Position numbers and translations under genes: made by a program
Assembly (NCBI RefSeq): GCF_014699135.1
Contig: NZ_JACOFT010000002.1
Coordinates: 186,001 to 250,000 of the forward strand
Direction: 5' to 3'
DNA from: Cognatundibacterium aquatile
GTDB taxonomy: Bacteria; Pseudomonadota; Gammaproteobacteria; Burkholderiales; Burkholderiaceae_D
Length of the DNA stretch: 64,000 nucleotides
Shown: piece by piece, positions 27,104-36,800 of the stretch
Layout: the number at the start of each line of letters is the position of its first letter
Numbering within the stretch: the stretch's first letter is position 1
Notes under the pieces: generated by a model
What the model saw: only the letters and a program-made list of their open reading frames with translations
The model's database searches: none
Told to the model about the DNA's origin: nothing

Positions 27104-27946
27104 ATGAACAAATTTTTTCAGTGCGGACGTTATCGTTTTCCGCTTCAGGGTAATAAAGTAAAGCCGTTGGTGATGGGAATATTAAATATCACTCCCGACT
27201 CGTTTTCTGATGGTGGACGCTATTTATCTTTAGACGGTGCGCTTTCTCGTGCGGAACAGATGATCAATGATGGCGTTGATATCATTGATATCGGAGGCGA
27301 ATCAACCCGTCCGGGTTCGGCTCCTCTGTCTTTGGATGAAGAGTTAAGCAGAGTAATGCCCGCCATTTTTGCATTACGCGATTGTGGTAAGCCCTTATCT
27401 ATCGATACGTATAAACCTGAAGTGATGCGTGAAGCATTGCTTGCCGGTGCAGACATGATCAATGACATCAAGGGCTTTAATTCACACGATGCTATTAACG
27501 TAGTTGCAGGTACGGATGCAGGCTTATGCGTGATGCACATGCAGAATTTGCCGGCCAATATGCAAAGTCGCCCTGATTATCATGATGTAGTCACGGACGT
27601 AGAAGGTTTTTTACGGCATCGCGTCGATGCATTATTGAGTGCTGGAATAAAGCCAGAAAATATTTGTATTGATCCGGGTTTTGGTTTTGGTAAAACGCTG
27701 GAACATAACAGTACATTGTTCCGGAGTATTGACGAAATACAGACCAAGCTGGGTTTACCTATGTTGGTTGGCATCTCACGTAAAACGGTGATCGGAGAAA
27801 TTACCGGAAGACCAGTTGAGCGCCGCCTGGCTGGTAGTCTTGCCGCTGCAATCGCTGCCGCAGATCGTGGTGCAAAAATTATCCGTGTTCATGACGTTCA
27901 GGAAACAGTTGATGCTTTTAATGTGTGGCAGGTATTAGGTAATTAA
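27104..27946 (+). CDS. folP: Dihydropteroate synthase
   Basis: The 280-residue TIM-barrel enzyme joins para-aminobenzoate with dihydropterin pyrophosphate in folate synthesis. Signature segments are LVMGILNITPDSFSDGGRY, DIGGESTRPGS, SIDTYKPEV, DPGFGFGKT and the Lys/Arg-containing LVGISRKT and IIRVHDV. The ATG at 27104 gives the normal N terminus. It abuts the T run of a terminator and has no free ribosome site, which is odd and may mean weak or structurally controlled translation. glmM follows 66 bases later. Confidence 0.96.
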   Translation: MNKFFQCGRYRFPLQGNKVKPLVMGILNITPDSFSDGGRYLSLDGALSRAEQMINDGVDIIDIGGESTRPGSAPLSLDEELSRVMPAIFALRDCGKPLSIDTYKPEVMREALLAGADMINDIKGFNSHDAINVVAGTDAGLCVMHMQNLPANMQSRPDYHDVVTDVEGFLRHRVDALLSAGIKPENICIDPGFGFGKTLEHNSTLFRSIDEIQTKLGLPMLVGISRKTVIGEITGRPVERRLAGSLAAAIAAADRGAKIIRVHDVQETVDAFNVWQVLGN

Positions 27947-28012
27947 ATAAAAAGCATGTCAGATATTCTGCCTGGATATTTTTAAGTAACTCCCGCAAAT
28001 AAAATAAATAAA

Positions 28013-29350
28013 ATGACTAGAAAATTTTTTGGTACGGATGGCATTCGTGGCAAAGTCGGTGTCGCACCGATTACACCTGATTTTGTTATGCGTCTTGGAT
28101 ACGCTGCGGGTAAAGTACTTGCTCAAAGTGGTTCTGAGTCACGACCGACGGTTTTGATCGGCAAAGATACGCGTATTTCGGGATATATGCTGGAGGCGTC
28201 TCTCGAAGCTGGATTTGCTGCTGCAGGTGTGGATGTCATGCTTTCTGGTCCTATGCCTACACCAGCGATCGCTTATCTGACAAGGGCTTTGCGTTTGTCG
28301 GCAGGGGTGGTTATCTCGGCGTCACACAATCCTTTTGACGATAATGGAATTAAGTTTTTCTCTGCCGAGGGAAACAAGTTGCCCGACGATGTTGAATTTG
28401 CGATTGAAGCCGAGCTTGAGAAGCCAATGCAAAGTGTCAGTTCTGAATATCTTGGTAAGGCACGACGCTTACGCGATGCGAATGGCCGTTATATTGAGTT
28501 TTGTAAAAGTACGTTTCCATCAGAACTTGATTTGCGCGGATTGAAGATCGTTGTAGATTGCGCCCATGGCGCTGCGTATGATATTGCACCCCATGTATTC
28601 CACGAATTAGGGGCGGAAGTTCTCGCTATTGGTAATGCGCCGAATGGTTTGAATATCAATGATAAAGTGGGCGCGACCGCGCCTGAGGCGCTGGCTATTG
28701 CTGTCAGAGCAAATCATGCTGATCTGGGGATTGCTCTGGATGGTGACGCGGATCGCCTGGTCATGGTGGATAGACATGGAGTAATTTACGATGGTGATCA
28801 GTTATTGTATTTAATGGTATTGGACAGGCTGGCAGTTGGCTCTGTCGCTGGTGCTGTCGGCACATTAATGACTAACATGGCGGTGGAGATTGCCTTCAAA
28901 GAGCTGGGGGTCGGTTTCACCAGAGCAAAGGTCGGAGATCGCTATGTGCTTGAGCAAATGCGCGAACGCGGCTGGATACTTGGTGGTGAAGGGTCCGGAC
29001 ATTTATTGTGCCTGGATAAACATTCAACAGGCGACGGTATTGTGTCTGCATTGCAGGTGTTATCAGCATTGCGTCGCACCGGAAAAAATCTGGACCAATG
29101 TTTTGATAAACTCAAATTATTTCCACAGGTATTGTTGAATGTGCGTGTCAGTCCCGGATTCGACTGGCAAAAAAATTCAGCATTGGTTCAGGAAAAAATA
29201 AAAGTAGAAGCAGAGTTGGCAGGGCGCGGGCGTGTATTGATTCGAGCTTCCGGTACTGAGCCAGTTATACGTGTCATGGTGGAGGCTGACGACAATGAAT
29301 TGGCCACGACTTGCGCACGCCGCTTAGCTGCTTGTGTCGATAAAATCTGA
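28013..29350 (+). CDS. glmM: Phosphoglucosamine mutase
   Basis: The 445-residue enzyme converts glucosamine-6-phosphate to glucosamine-1-phosphate for peptidoglycan and lipopolysaccharide precursor synthesis. The phosphoserine loop is [10 protein letters not shown] (Ser about 104). The magnesium loop is DGDADR, the sugar-binding loop is GGEGSGH, and the phosphate-binding loop is [11 protein letters not shown]. The N terminus [14 protein letters not shown] is diagnostic. It follows folP as in most proteobacteria. The upstream sequence is AT-rich with a weak ribosome site. Confidence 0.97.
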   Translation: MTRKFFGTDGIRGKVGVAPITPDFVMRLGYAAGKVLAQSGSESRPTVLIGKDTRISGYMLEASLEAGFAAAGVDVMLSGPMPTPAIAYLTRALRLSAGVVISASHNPFDDNGIKFFSAEGNKLPDDVEFAIEAELEKPMQSVSSEYLGKARRLRDANGRYIEFCKSTFPSELDLRGLKIVVDCAHGAAYDIAPHVFHELGAEVLAIGNAPNGLNINDKVGATAPEALAIAVRANHADLGIALDGDADRLVMVDRHGVIYDGDQLLYLMVLDRLAVGSVAGAVGTLMTNMAVEIAFKELGVGFTRAKVGDRYVLEQMRERGWILGGEGSGHLLCLDKHSTGDGIVSALQVLSALRRTGKNLDQCFDKLKLFPQVLLNVRVSPGFDWQKNSALVQEKIKVEAELAGRGRVLIRASGTEPVIRVMVEADDNELATTCARRLAACVDKI

Positions 29351-29381
29351 ATGAATTTTGTTTTTAGTTGTGCAGGCATTC

Positions 29382-29410
29382 TTGAAACTGTGGCTGATAC
29401 CATGTAGTAT
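29382..29410 (+). promoter_or_regulatory. Promoter of tRNA-Arg
   Basis: TTGAAA (29382-29387), 17-base spacer, TAGTAT (29405-29410), placing the start near 29417, about 38 bases before the tRNA 5' end. Confidence 0.6.
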
Positions 29411-29454
29411 TCAGCCTTCAGTTTTTATCTCTTCTGATGAAGACATAAGTAAGG

Positions 29455-29531
29455 CTGTCCATAGCTCAGTTGGATAGAGCACGAGCCTTCTAAGCTCGGG
29501 GTCGCAGGTTCGATTCCTGCTGGGCAGGCCA
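29455..29531 (+). tRNA. tRNA-Arg (anticodon TCT)
   Basis: The 77-base cloverleaf folds cleanly. The acceptor is CTGTCCA / TGGGCAG (one G-U) with discriminator G and encoded CCA. The D arm is GCTC / GAGC. The anticodon stem is CGAGC / GCTCG with loop CTTCTAA, giving anticodon TCT, which reads AGA. The T arm is GCAGG / CCTGC with TTCGATT. A false protein frame (29425-29616, minus) runs through it. Confidence 0.96.
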
Positions 29532-29730
29532 CAACTCCCGCATATTTTCCATTCGCTTTGGTAATTCTTTCACTTGTATAAGCTTCCGTTTGATTGCCGG
29601 TGGAAGCAATCTTCATTTGTGAAAGCTCGCTTCGGAATTCGTAATATATTTGATGATCGTGCTGCTACTTCATCAGTAGAGTATATAGACGATGATAAAC
29701 GAAGATCTCCAATCACAGATCGTCAGTTCT

Positions 29731-30531
29731 TCAGAGCACCAGTCCGCTGCCTTTGAGCAGCATACTCACTGCAACGAATAGTACAAGCCATGCAAATAGC
29801 AGTTGTATTGTTGCCTGATTGAGGCGTTTGGCGATTTGCAGTCCCCCCAATAAACCAAATGTGCTGCCGATCGTAAATGGCAATGCAACTGCCCACGGCA
29901 GACTGCCATGAAGTGCGGCCGAAGATACGCCGCTGATGGAGACCAGTGTGATCACTGCCAATGAGGTTGCCTGAATACTGCGTATATCGAGATGAGAGTG
30001 CCGTATCAGTGACGGAATGATGATAAATCCACCACCGACCCCGACTAAGCCACTCAAATATCCAGAAATAAAACCGGTTCCCGCGATCGCTCTTGCGCAA
30101 CGCATGGTCCAGTGAAAACGTTGATTGTCCGCGTTTAAACTGCATGCGACATCTTGTTCATTGCGTGAGAGTTGTTTACTGCGGAATGATCGGAAAGAAA
30201 TCAGCAATAAAATACATGCAAAGAGAATCAACAGCGGTTGATTAGGTATTCGCTGTGCTGAAAAAACGCCGACTGGGGCCGCCAGCATGCCGGAAATACC
30301 CATTAACACTGCAGCACGGTAGCGGACTATGCCCTTGCGCAAACCAGTGATGCTGCCGAGAGCAGCCGCAAAGCCAACGGCCATTAAACCGACAGGTGCT
30401 GCTTGTTGTACTGATAAATGGAGGCCGTAAACAAGCAGTGGAATAGAGAGCATGCCACCACCGGCACCGGTCAGCGCCAAAACAAAACCGACGACGGTGC
30501 CCAGAATGATGGTGATAAAACTCAAGTCCAT
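29731..30531 (-). CDS. TauE/SafE-family (TSUP) permease, probable sulfite exporter
   Basis: The 266-residue membrane protein has about eight hydrophobic segments and duplicated TSUP motifs: LTGAGGGMLSIPLL near the N terminus and LSGLVGVGGGFIIIPSLI in the middle, each followed by QAT or QAA. TauE/SafE proteins move sulfite, sulfoacetate or related anions out of the cell. It is the last gene of the left arm of the sulfur locus, 18 bases after the persulfide dioxygenase-type gene. Export of the sulfite made by that enzyme is therefore the natural role. Substrate is inferred from context. Confidence 0.88.
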   Translation of the reverse strand: MDLSFITIILGTVVGFVLALTGAGGGMLSIPLLVYGLHLSVQQAAPVGLMAVGFAAALGSITGLRKGIVRYRAAVLMGISGMLAAPVGVFSAQRIPNQPLLILFACILLLISFRSFRSKQLSRNEQDVACSLNADNQRFHWTMRCARAIAGTGFISGYLSGLVGVGGGFIIIPSLIRHSHLDIRSIQATSLAVITLVSISGVSSAALHGSLPWAVALPFTIGSTFGLLGGLQIAKRLNQATIQLLFAWLVLFVAVSMLLKGSGLVL

Positions 30532-30549
30532 AGTTGATGTTGTTGCGTT

Positions 30550-31410
30550 TTACAACGCGTTGATTGGTAACTTCAGATAGCTGACGTCGTTACTTTCAAC
30601 GGGCGGAAATTTTCCGGCACGTATATTTACCTGCACTGAAGGCAAAATCAGGTTGGGCATATCCAAGGTTTTATCACGTGCTTCACGCATAGTGATAAAC
30701 GTGAGCTGTGAAACGCCATCGTGAACATGAATATTGTTTTTACGCTCTGCCTCTACGGTCGTTACCCACATTGGAGAGCGGTTTTCCGGTGGATAGTCGT
30801 GGCAAAGATGCAGACGGGTATCGTCCGGAAGTTGAAAAATCTTTTGTATTGACTGATAAAGTATTGCCGCATTTCCACCGGGAAAATCGCAACGGGCAGT
30901 GCCATAGTCTGGCATAAATAATGTGTCGCCGATAAAAGCATCTTTCCCAGTCAGGTACGTCACACAAGCTGGGGTGTGCCCCGGCGTGTGTATGACGCGC
31001 ACGGTTAATTCTCCGATCTGAAATTCCTCGCCGTCGTGAAACAGATGATCGAATTCCTTTCCTTGCGCACTGATGTCCTCAGCATTGAATATCTTTTTGA
31101 AAACACGCTGAACATCGCAAATGTGAGCGCCGATGGCGATTTTCCCACCGAGTTTCTTTTTCAGATAGGGTGCTGCCGATAAGTGGTCCGCATGCGCATG
31201 TGTTTCAAGCAGCCAGTCAACAGTCAACCCCGCTGCTTTCGCATACTGAATCAATTTATCTGCGTTAAGGGTAGAAGTTCGTCCTGATTTAGCATCAAAA
31301 TCTAAAACACTGTCGACGATTGCTGCTTTTTTTGTCAGTGGATCTGTGATGATATGCGTGACCGTACTCGTCGCTGCATCAAAAAAGGAATCTATGATCG
31401 CTTCGTTCAT
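30550..31410 (-). CDS. MBL-fold persulfide dioxygenase-type protein (Blh/ETHE1-like)
   Basis: The 286-residue protein has the metallo-beta-lactamase metal motif THAHADH (His 71, His 73, Asp 75, His 76), HTPGHT (His 145), GDTLFMPDYGTARCDFPGG (Asp 162 and the Arg-Cys-Asp segment) and a final His about 204 in LCHDYPP. The GTARCDFPGG segment is typical of persulfide dioxygenases, which use one non-haem iron and O2 to oxidise glutathione persulfide to sulfite. It lies between a rhodanese and the TauE-like exporter, matching sulfur-oxidising bigR-type operons. An MBL hydrolase of another substrate is possible but less likely. Confidence 0.88.
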   Translation of the reverse strand: MNEAIIDSFFDAATSTVTHIITDPLTKKAAIVDSVLDFDAKSGRTSTLNADKLIQYAKAAGLTVDWLLETHAHADHLSAAPYLKKKLGGKIAIGAHICDVQRVFKKIFNAEDISAQGKEFDHLFHDGEEFQIGELTVRVIHTPGHTPACVTYLTGKDAFIGDTLFMPDYGTARCDFPGGNAAILYQSIQKIFQLPDDTRLHLCHDYPPENRSPMWVTTVEAERKNNIHVHDGVSQLTFITMREARDKTLDMPNLILPSVQVNIRAGKFPPVESNDVSYLKLPINAL

Positions 31411-31433
31411 ATATTTTCTTCGGCGGAAAATCG

Positions 31434-31814
31434 TTACTCAAATGTTGGCAGTGCAGGGGAAACAATGCTTTTGCCTGACTGTATCCAGGCATCAAACCCA
31501 CCGGCAATCGATTTTACTTGTAAGTAGCCCATCTCATGTAAAGTGCTTGCTGCTAAAGCCGCGCGTCCGCTGGTTTTGCAATAGACAACAATATTCAGAT
31601 TGCGTGCCGACAGCTCAGGGCTGCCGCTCAGTTTAAACTCAAGTAAGCCGCGCGGAATATTAACTGCACCTTGCAAATGACCGGCTGCGTATTCATCCGG
31701 CTCGCGGACATCGAGCAGAATATCAGCTTCTTTTATTGCATGTTCAGCATCGGCGATGGATATTTCCTGTATCTGAGATTTTGCTGCGGCAACGAGGTCA
31801 TGTGCTGTTTTCAT
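31434..31814 (-). CDS. Rhodanese-domain sulfurtransferase
   Basis: The 126-residue single-domain rhodanese has active Cys 79 in the loop CKTSGR, preceded by ILLDVREPDEYAAGHLQGAVNIPRG. It transfers persulfide sulfur between thiols. In this operon it probably passes sulfur between glutathione persulfide and other acceptors beside the persulfide dioxygenase. The gene ends 23 bases before the dioxygenase gene. The 185-base gap upstream to the DUF2892 gene may hold a separate promoter. Confidence 0.92.
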   Translation of the reverse strand: MKTAHDLVAAAKSQIQEISIADAEHAIKEADILLDVREPDEYAAGHLQGAVNIPRGLLEFKLSGSPELSARNLNIVVYCKTSGRAALAASTLHEMGYLQVKSIAGGFDAWIQSGKSIVSPALPTFE

Positions 31815-31999
31815 ATACTTTTTCTTTTAAGAATGATTAGTGGTGTCAACATGCCAGGCTTATTTCATCAAGTCTGGATGCATTATTCTGGATAAAAGCA
31901 GGCCATACATGACGAATCTTCGTATCACTACAACTGCCGCAAGGGTAGTGATGGTCTATCGAAATCTTGTAATGGCCTGATATCACATCATCAACGCAA

Positions 32000-32191
32000 T
32001 TACTTTGTTTTGCAGGTACTGATGCCAAATGGCAAGTACGCTGGGCAAACACGGAAAATGCCTGTCAGCAGCGGAACAACGCCCAGCCATCCCCATGCAC
32101 CGATATACCCGGCAAAGTGCGCACCTAATAAAAGTGCGCCAATAAGAATTCTGACTACCCGGTCTGCGGATCCTACGTTTATTTTCAACAT
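32000..32191 (-). CDS. DUF2892 small membrane protein (YgaP tail-like)
   Basis: The 63-residue protein begins MLKINVGSADRVVRILIG, the DUF2892 signature, and has two short hydrophobic segments ending RVCPAYLPFGISTCKTK. The same domain forms the membrane tail of the YgaP rhodanese in E. coli, so here the anchor and rhodanese are separate genes in the same unit. Two cysteines lie near the C-terminal end (CPAY and STCK). A second DUF2892 gene occurs in the right arm (37083-37292). Confidence 0.85.
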   Translation of the reverse strand: MLKINVGSADRVVRILIGALLLGAHFAGYIGAWGWLGVVPLLTGIFRVCPAYLPFGISTCKTK

Positions 32192-32309
32192 GATTTACTC
32201 CTTATTTGTTTTTTAGAAAAATCAGAAACACTATAGAACTATTTCAACTATCGCGAATGAACAATTAAATAGTTTTTGCTATACATTGATCTATTTAAAA
32301 CAGCTTAGG

Positions 32310-32684
32310 TCAATTTGACTTACCTGACAGCGCCGCAGCTTGCTCTGTCAACTGGGAAGCGACGTTATGGCACACCAGATCACATAGCGCGTAGATGGAA
32401 GGATCTGCGATCTTGTAGTACACAGAAGTTTTACGGCTTTCTCTTGTAATAATTCCATGATTTGCTAAGTTTGAAAGATGGCGGGACACATTCGCCTGAG
32501 AACAAGAGCAAATGATTGCCAGTTCTCCTACATTTTTTTCACTCGCTCTCAACGCATTCAGTATTCGTAGGCGAGTTGGTTCTGCGAGCACAGAAAAATA
32601 CTGAGCAATTTGCGTTAACGCCTGATCCGGTAAGCCCTTCAACAAGGAGCATATTTTTTCATTATTGCTCATCACCATGCTCAT
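32310..32684 (-). CDS. ArsR-family regulator of the sulfur locus
   Basis: The frame can be extended to a TTG at 32732, but the ATG at 32684 is the more likely start (124 residues) because it leaves the operator free upstream. The winged-helix domain shows FSVLAEPTRLRILNAL, recognition segment SQANVSRHLSNL and wing RKTSVYYKIADPS. Cysteines are at 12, 59, 61 (CSC), 101 and 105 (LCDLVC). Sulfide-sensing relatives such as BigR and SqrR use one Cys in the helix around RLRIL and one near the C terminus. Here the first position is Asn, so the CSC or C-x3-C pair may sense persulfide instead. It probably represses both divergent arms. Confidence 0.88.
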   Translation of the reverse strand: MSMVMSNNEKICSLLKGLPDQALTQIAQYFSVLAEPTRLRILNALRASEKNVGELAIICSCSQANVSRHLSNLANHGIITRESRKTSVYYKIADPSIYALCDLVCHNVASQLTEQAAALSGKSN

Positions 32685-32713
32685 TTTAAATAAATGGCAA
32701 ATATTTAAAACTG

Positions 32714-32735
32714 TATTTGCGTAACTGTGCAAATA
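32714..32735. promoter_or_regulatory. Candidate ArsR operator between the divergent arms
   Basis: TATTTGC (32714-32720) and GCAAATA (32729-32735) form a perfect inverted repeat with an 8-base spacer, just upstream of the regulator start and 64 bases before the RND operon. The spacing equals that of the ATTC-N8-GAAT site known for the sulfide sensor SqrR (from memory). Confidence 0.6.
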
Positions 32736-32798
32736 AGTATATGATCAATTCGTGCTTAATGCAATTACTAATATTATTTTGAATGAGGAAATTGAATC

Positions 32799-33857
32799 AT
32801 GACGGGAAAATCATGGATTTATGCTTCCCTTTTGCTTGCTCTGACAGGTATGACTGCATCGGTTCTGGTAGTCGCTGGGAATCTCACGGCAGTGCCTGTA
32901 CGCTCAACGAATGACGCAGTCAGTTTTGTCGCCGATGGTGTGGTGGAGGCCGTCAGGCAAACTGGTATTGCTGCGCAAATCTCCGGTGCAATTATTGATC
33001 TTCCTGTCAAAGCTGGCGATACCGTGAAAGCGGGGCAAGTGCTCGTCCGCATGGATGCAAGAGCCGCGAACCAGGAGGCGAAGGCGAGCCGGGCGCAAGT
33101 AGATGCGGTGCGCGCCAGTTTAGTTGTTGCTCAAAAAGACTATGAACGGCAAAAACAACTCTTTGCTAAAAATTACATTAGTCAGGCTCAGTTAGATCGC
33201 GCCGAATCTCAATTTCAGACCGCCAGTGCGCAGGCCAATGCTCAGATCGCCCAAGCGGGCGCTTTACAAACGCAGTCTGGATTTTATGTGTTGGCCGCGC
33301 CGTATGCGGGTGTTGTTTCTGATGTTCCCGTGATGTTGGGGGATATGGCAATGCCCGGTCGTTTGTTGATGACAGTTTTTGACCCCGTTGCGATGCGCGT
33401 GACCGCAACCGTTCCCCAGGAACGTGTTGCAGAGATTGCTGCTGAACAAAAAATTATTGTAGAAATTCCCGGCATGCCTGCTTCTCAGCGTTTGATTCCT
33501 GCAAACAAAGTCACTGTTTTGCCGATGGTGGATGCGGCAACGCACACGGTACAGGTCAGGCTGGAATTGCCGCAAAAAATATCGGGCTTAAGTCCGGGGA
33601 TGTTTGCCCGCGTCAGCCTGAAAAGCAAGCCTGTGAACAGTGATGCGAATCGCTTATATGTTCCGTTGAAGTCCTTGTTTCGTCGTGCTGAGCTGAGCGC
33701 TGTCTATGTCGTCAATGCGCAAGGAAAGCCCATACTACGGCAGGTAAAGTTAGGTCCGGTGACAGGAACCGAGCAAGAGATACTCAGCGGCGTGTCGGCA
33801 GGTGAACAAGTCGCAGCAGATCCGCTTGCTGCAGCGCGTATTGCAACCTCCCGCTAA
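32799..33857 (+). CDS. RND efflux periplasmic adaptor subunit
   Basis: The 352-residue membrane-fusion protein has an N-terminal hydrophobic signal or anchor, a lipoyl/biotinyl half-motif (GAIIDLPVKAGDTVKAGQVLVRMD), a coiled-coil hairpin with NQEAKASRAQVDAVRAS, and a second lipoyl half (YVLAAPYAGVVSDVPVMLGD). The beta-barrel and membrane-proximal domains follow. It links an inner-membrane RND pump to an outer-membrane channel. It starts the right arm of the locus, divergent from the ArsR gene, and is followed 11 bases later by the pump. No TolC-type gene is in this operon, so the channel must come from elsewhere. Confidence 0.93.
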   Translation: MTGKSWIYASLLLALTGMTASVLVVAGNLTAVPVRSTNDAVSFVADGVVEAVRQTGIAAQISGAIIDLPVKAGDTVKAGQVLVRMDARAANQEAKASRAQVDAVRASLVVAQKDYERQKQLFAKNYISQAQLDRAESQFQTASAQANAQIAQAGALQTQSGFYVLAAPYAGVVSDVPVMLGDMAMPGRLLMTVFDPVAMRVTATVPQERVAEIAAEQKIIVEIPGMPASQRLIPANKVTVLPMVDAATHTVQVRLELPQKISGLSPGMFARVSLKSKPVNSDANRLYVPLKSLFRRAELSAVYVVNAQGKPILRQVKLGPVTGTEQEILSGVSAGEQVAADPLAAARIATSR

Positions 33858-33868
33858 GGAGATTTCAG

Positions 33869-36800
33869 ATGAATAAAATCTTGGGAATATCCGGGCGCAT
33901 CGCGGCTTTTTTTCAGACCGCGCAGATCACGCCGTTGCTGGCTTTAGTGGCATTTCTGCTGGGTTTGTTCGCCGTAATGGTGACACCGCGGGAAGAAGAG
34001 CCGCAAATCAATGTGACGATGGCGAATGTACTGATTCCTTTTCCAGGCGCGTCAGTTAAAGACGTCGAGCAGATGGTGGCTATCCCGGCAGAACAAGTGT
34101 TGAGTCAGATCGAAAATGTCGAGCATGTGACATCGGTATCGCGCCCTGGTCTGGCGATTATGACTGTTCAGTTTGAGGTCGGCGTTCCGCGTACAGATGC
34201 TTTAGTGCGCTTGTATAACACGGTGCACAGCAACCGGGATTGGTTGCCTGTCAATCTGGGGACATCTGAGCCATTGATAAAGCCCAAAGGTATTGACGAT
34301 GTTCCTATCGTTTCCCTGACCCTGTGGAGCAAAAATCTGCAAACCGGCGCGTTTGATATCGAACGCGTCGCACATAGTATTGAGGCGGATTTAAAGCGGG
34401 TTAAAGGAACGCGAGAAGTCATGAGCATAGGCGGACCCGGGCGGGCGATCAATGTAGAACTGGGCCCTGCAAAACTCTCTGCCAACGGTTTGACAGTCGC
34501 CGATTTGCGGAACAGTTTACAGTCGGCCAATTCCGGTATGCCGGGTGGTGAACTGGTTGCAGGTAGTCGGTCGATTCAAGTGGATGCCGGAGAATTTCTG
34601 CGCGATGCAAAGAGCGTTGGTGAACTGGTGGTCGGCGTAAAGGCTGGCAAGCCTGTGTATTTACAAGATGTCGCCAAAATTGAAGACGGGGCTTTACCTG
34701 CTGCAAAATTTGTATGGCACGGCGTTGCCGGTAAGGATGCCGCTGAATATCCGGCCGTCACAATTGCGATCACAAAAAAGCCAGGCCAAAATGCGGTCGA
34801 TGTTGCGACTGCCGTGATTGCGCGAGCCGAAATCTTGCGTAATACCGTTATCCCTGCGGACGTTGAAATGACGACTACGCGGAATTATGGGCAGACCGCA
34901 GACGATAAAGCAAAAAAATTAATTCAAAAATTATTGTTTGCCACCGCATCTGTCGTTGCGCTGGTCTTTCTTGCTCTGGGACGTCGCGAGGCGGCGATCG
35001 TCGGTACGGCGGTCATTCTGACGCTGACGGTCACCTTGTTCGCCTCGTGGGCATGGGGATTTACTCTGAACAGGGTATCTCTGTTTGCCCTGATTTTCTC
35101 TATCGGGATACTGGTGGACGATGCGATCGTGGTCGTTGAGAACATACACCGCCATCAGGCCTTATTCCCCGGAAAGACTTTGCAGGAAATCATTCCAGGG
35201 GCAGTCGATGAAGTGGGCGGGCCGACCATTCTGGCGACGCTGACCGTGATTGCTGCGTTGTTGCCGATGGCCTTTGTTACTGGCTTGATGGGCCCTTACA
35301 TGAGTCCGATACCGATCAATGCGAGTATGGGGATGTTGTTGTCTTTGGCGATTGCCTTTGTCGTCACGCCCTGGTTGGCAAGATTGTGGATGAAAGAGGG
35401 GTATCACGGTGGTGACGGTATTGCGACAAAACTGGCACCACTATTCAGTAAAGCCTTCAGGCCGTTTCTTGAGGAAAAAAACGGCGCAAGTAACCGACGT
35501 AAATTAGGTCTTGGCGTTGCGATTCTGATTGCTCTTTCCGTCTTGTTACCGGTACTGGGTTTCGTGCAATTAAAGATGCTGCCTTTCGATAATAAATCCG
35601 AATTTCAGATTGTCGTGGATATGCCGGCGGGCACACCCGTTGAAAAAACGGCGGCTGTATTGCATGAGCTTGGGGCTTATTTACAAACTGTGCCGGAAGT
35701 CACTGATTATCAAGCCTATGCGGGTACGGCTGCACCGATTAATTTTAATGGGCTGGTGCGCCAATACTATTTACGTGCAGCCAGTGAGCTTGGTGATATT
35801 CAGGTTAACCTCGCCGATAAACATCATCGTACTGAAAAAAGTCATGTCATCGCAACCCGCGTCAGACCGGCGTTGCAGGAAATTGGCAAGCGTTATTCTG
35901 CGAACGTGAAAATAATTGAAGTACCACCGGGCCCACCCGTGCTGGCACCAATTGTTGCTGAGATTTACGGCCCCAGTGACGAGGGGCGCAGGCAAGTCGC
36001 GAAGTCTGTTCGTACTATCTTTGAAAAGACGAAAGGAGTGGTCGATGTTGATGACACGAGTATCGTTGACGCCCCGCGAAAAATCATTCTGATCGACAAA
36101 CGCAAGGCGTCACAGCTCGGTGTTTCGCAAATGACGATCGTGACCACGCTGCGTGCTGGTCTCGCTGGTGACGCAGCAAGCTATCTTCACGATGAAAGTA
36201 AATATCCTGCATCAGTCAATCTGCGTTTACCTGTCAGTGATCAGGGCAATATTGATCAGTTGCTCTCGTTAGGCGTGAAAAATGCGCAAGGCAATATTGT
36301 TCCGGTGCGCGAACTGGTGACGATCTCCGATACGGTAAGAGAGCAGCCGATCTATCATAAAGATGGGGCAGCCGTGAATTATGTGACTGGCGACATGGCC
36401 GGTGCCATCGATAGCCCGCTGTACGGCATGTTCGCGATGCGTTCTGACATTGCTAAAGTGCAGACACCAGGCGGTGCTGCGATAGACGAGTACTTTATCA
36501 GTACACCAGCAGACACTTATCGCGGCTTCAGCCTGAAGTGGGATGGTGAATGGCAGGTGACTTATGAGACTTTCCGTGACATGGGCGCAGCCTATGCTGT
36601 CGGACTGGTGCTGATTTACCTATTGGTGGTCGCGCAATTCGGCTCTTATCTGACACCGCTGATTATCATGGCGCCGATTCCACTCACCATCATCGGCGTC
36701 ATGCCAGGACATGCGCTGCTTGGTGCGCAATATACGGCGACCAGCATGATAGGCATGATCGCTTTAGCTGGCATCATCGTGCGCAATTCCATCCTGCTGG

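Noticed and set aside
29425-29616. 63-codon minus-strand frame containing AGIEPATPSLEGSC
   Set aside because: It is the reverse translation of the tRNA-Arg gene (29455-29531), a well-known false protein in many annotations.
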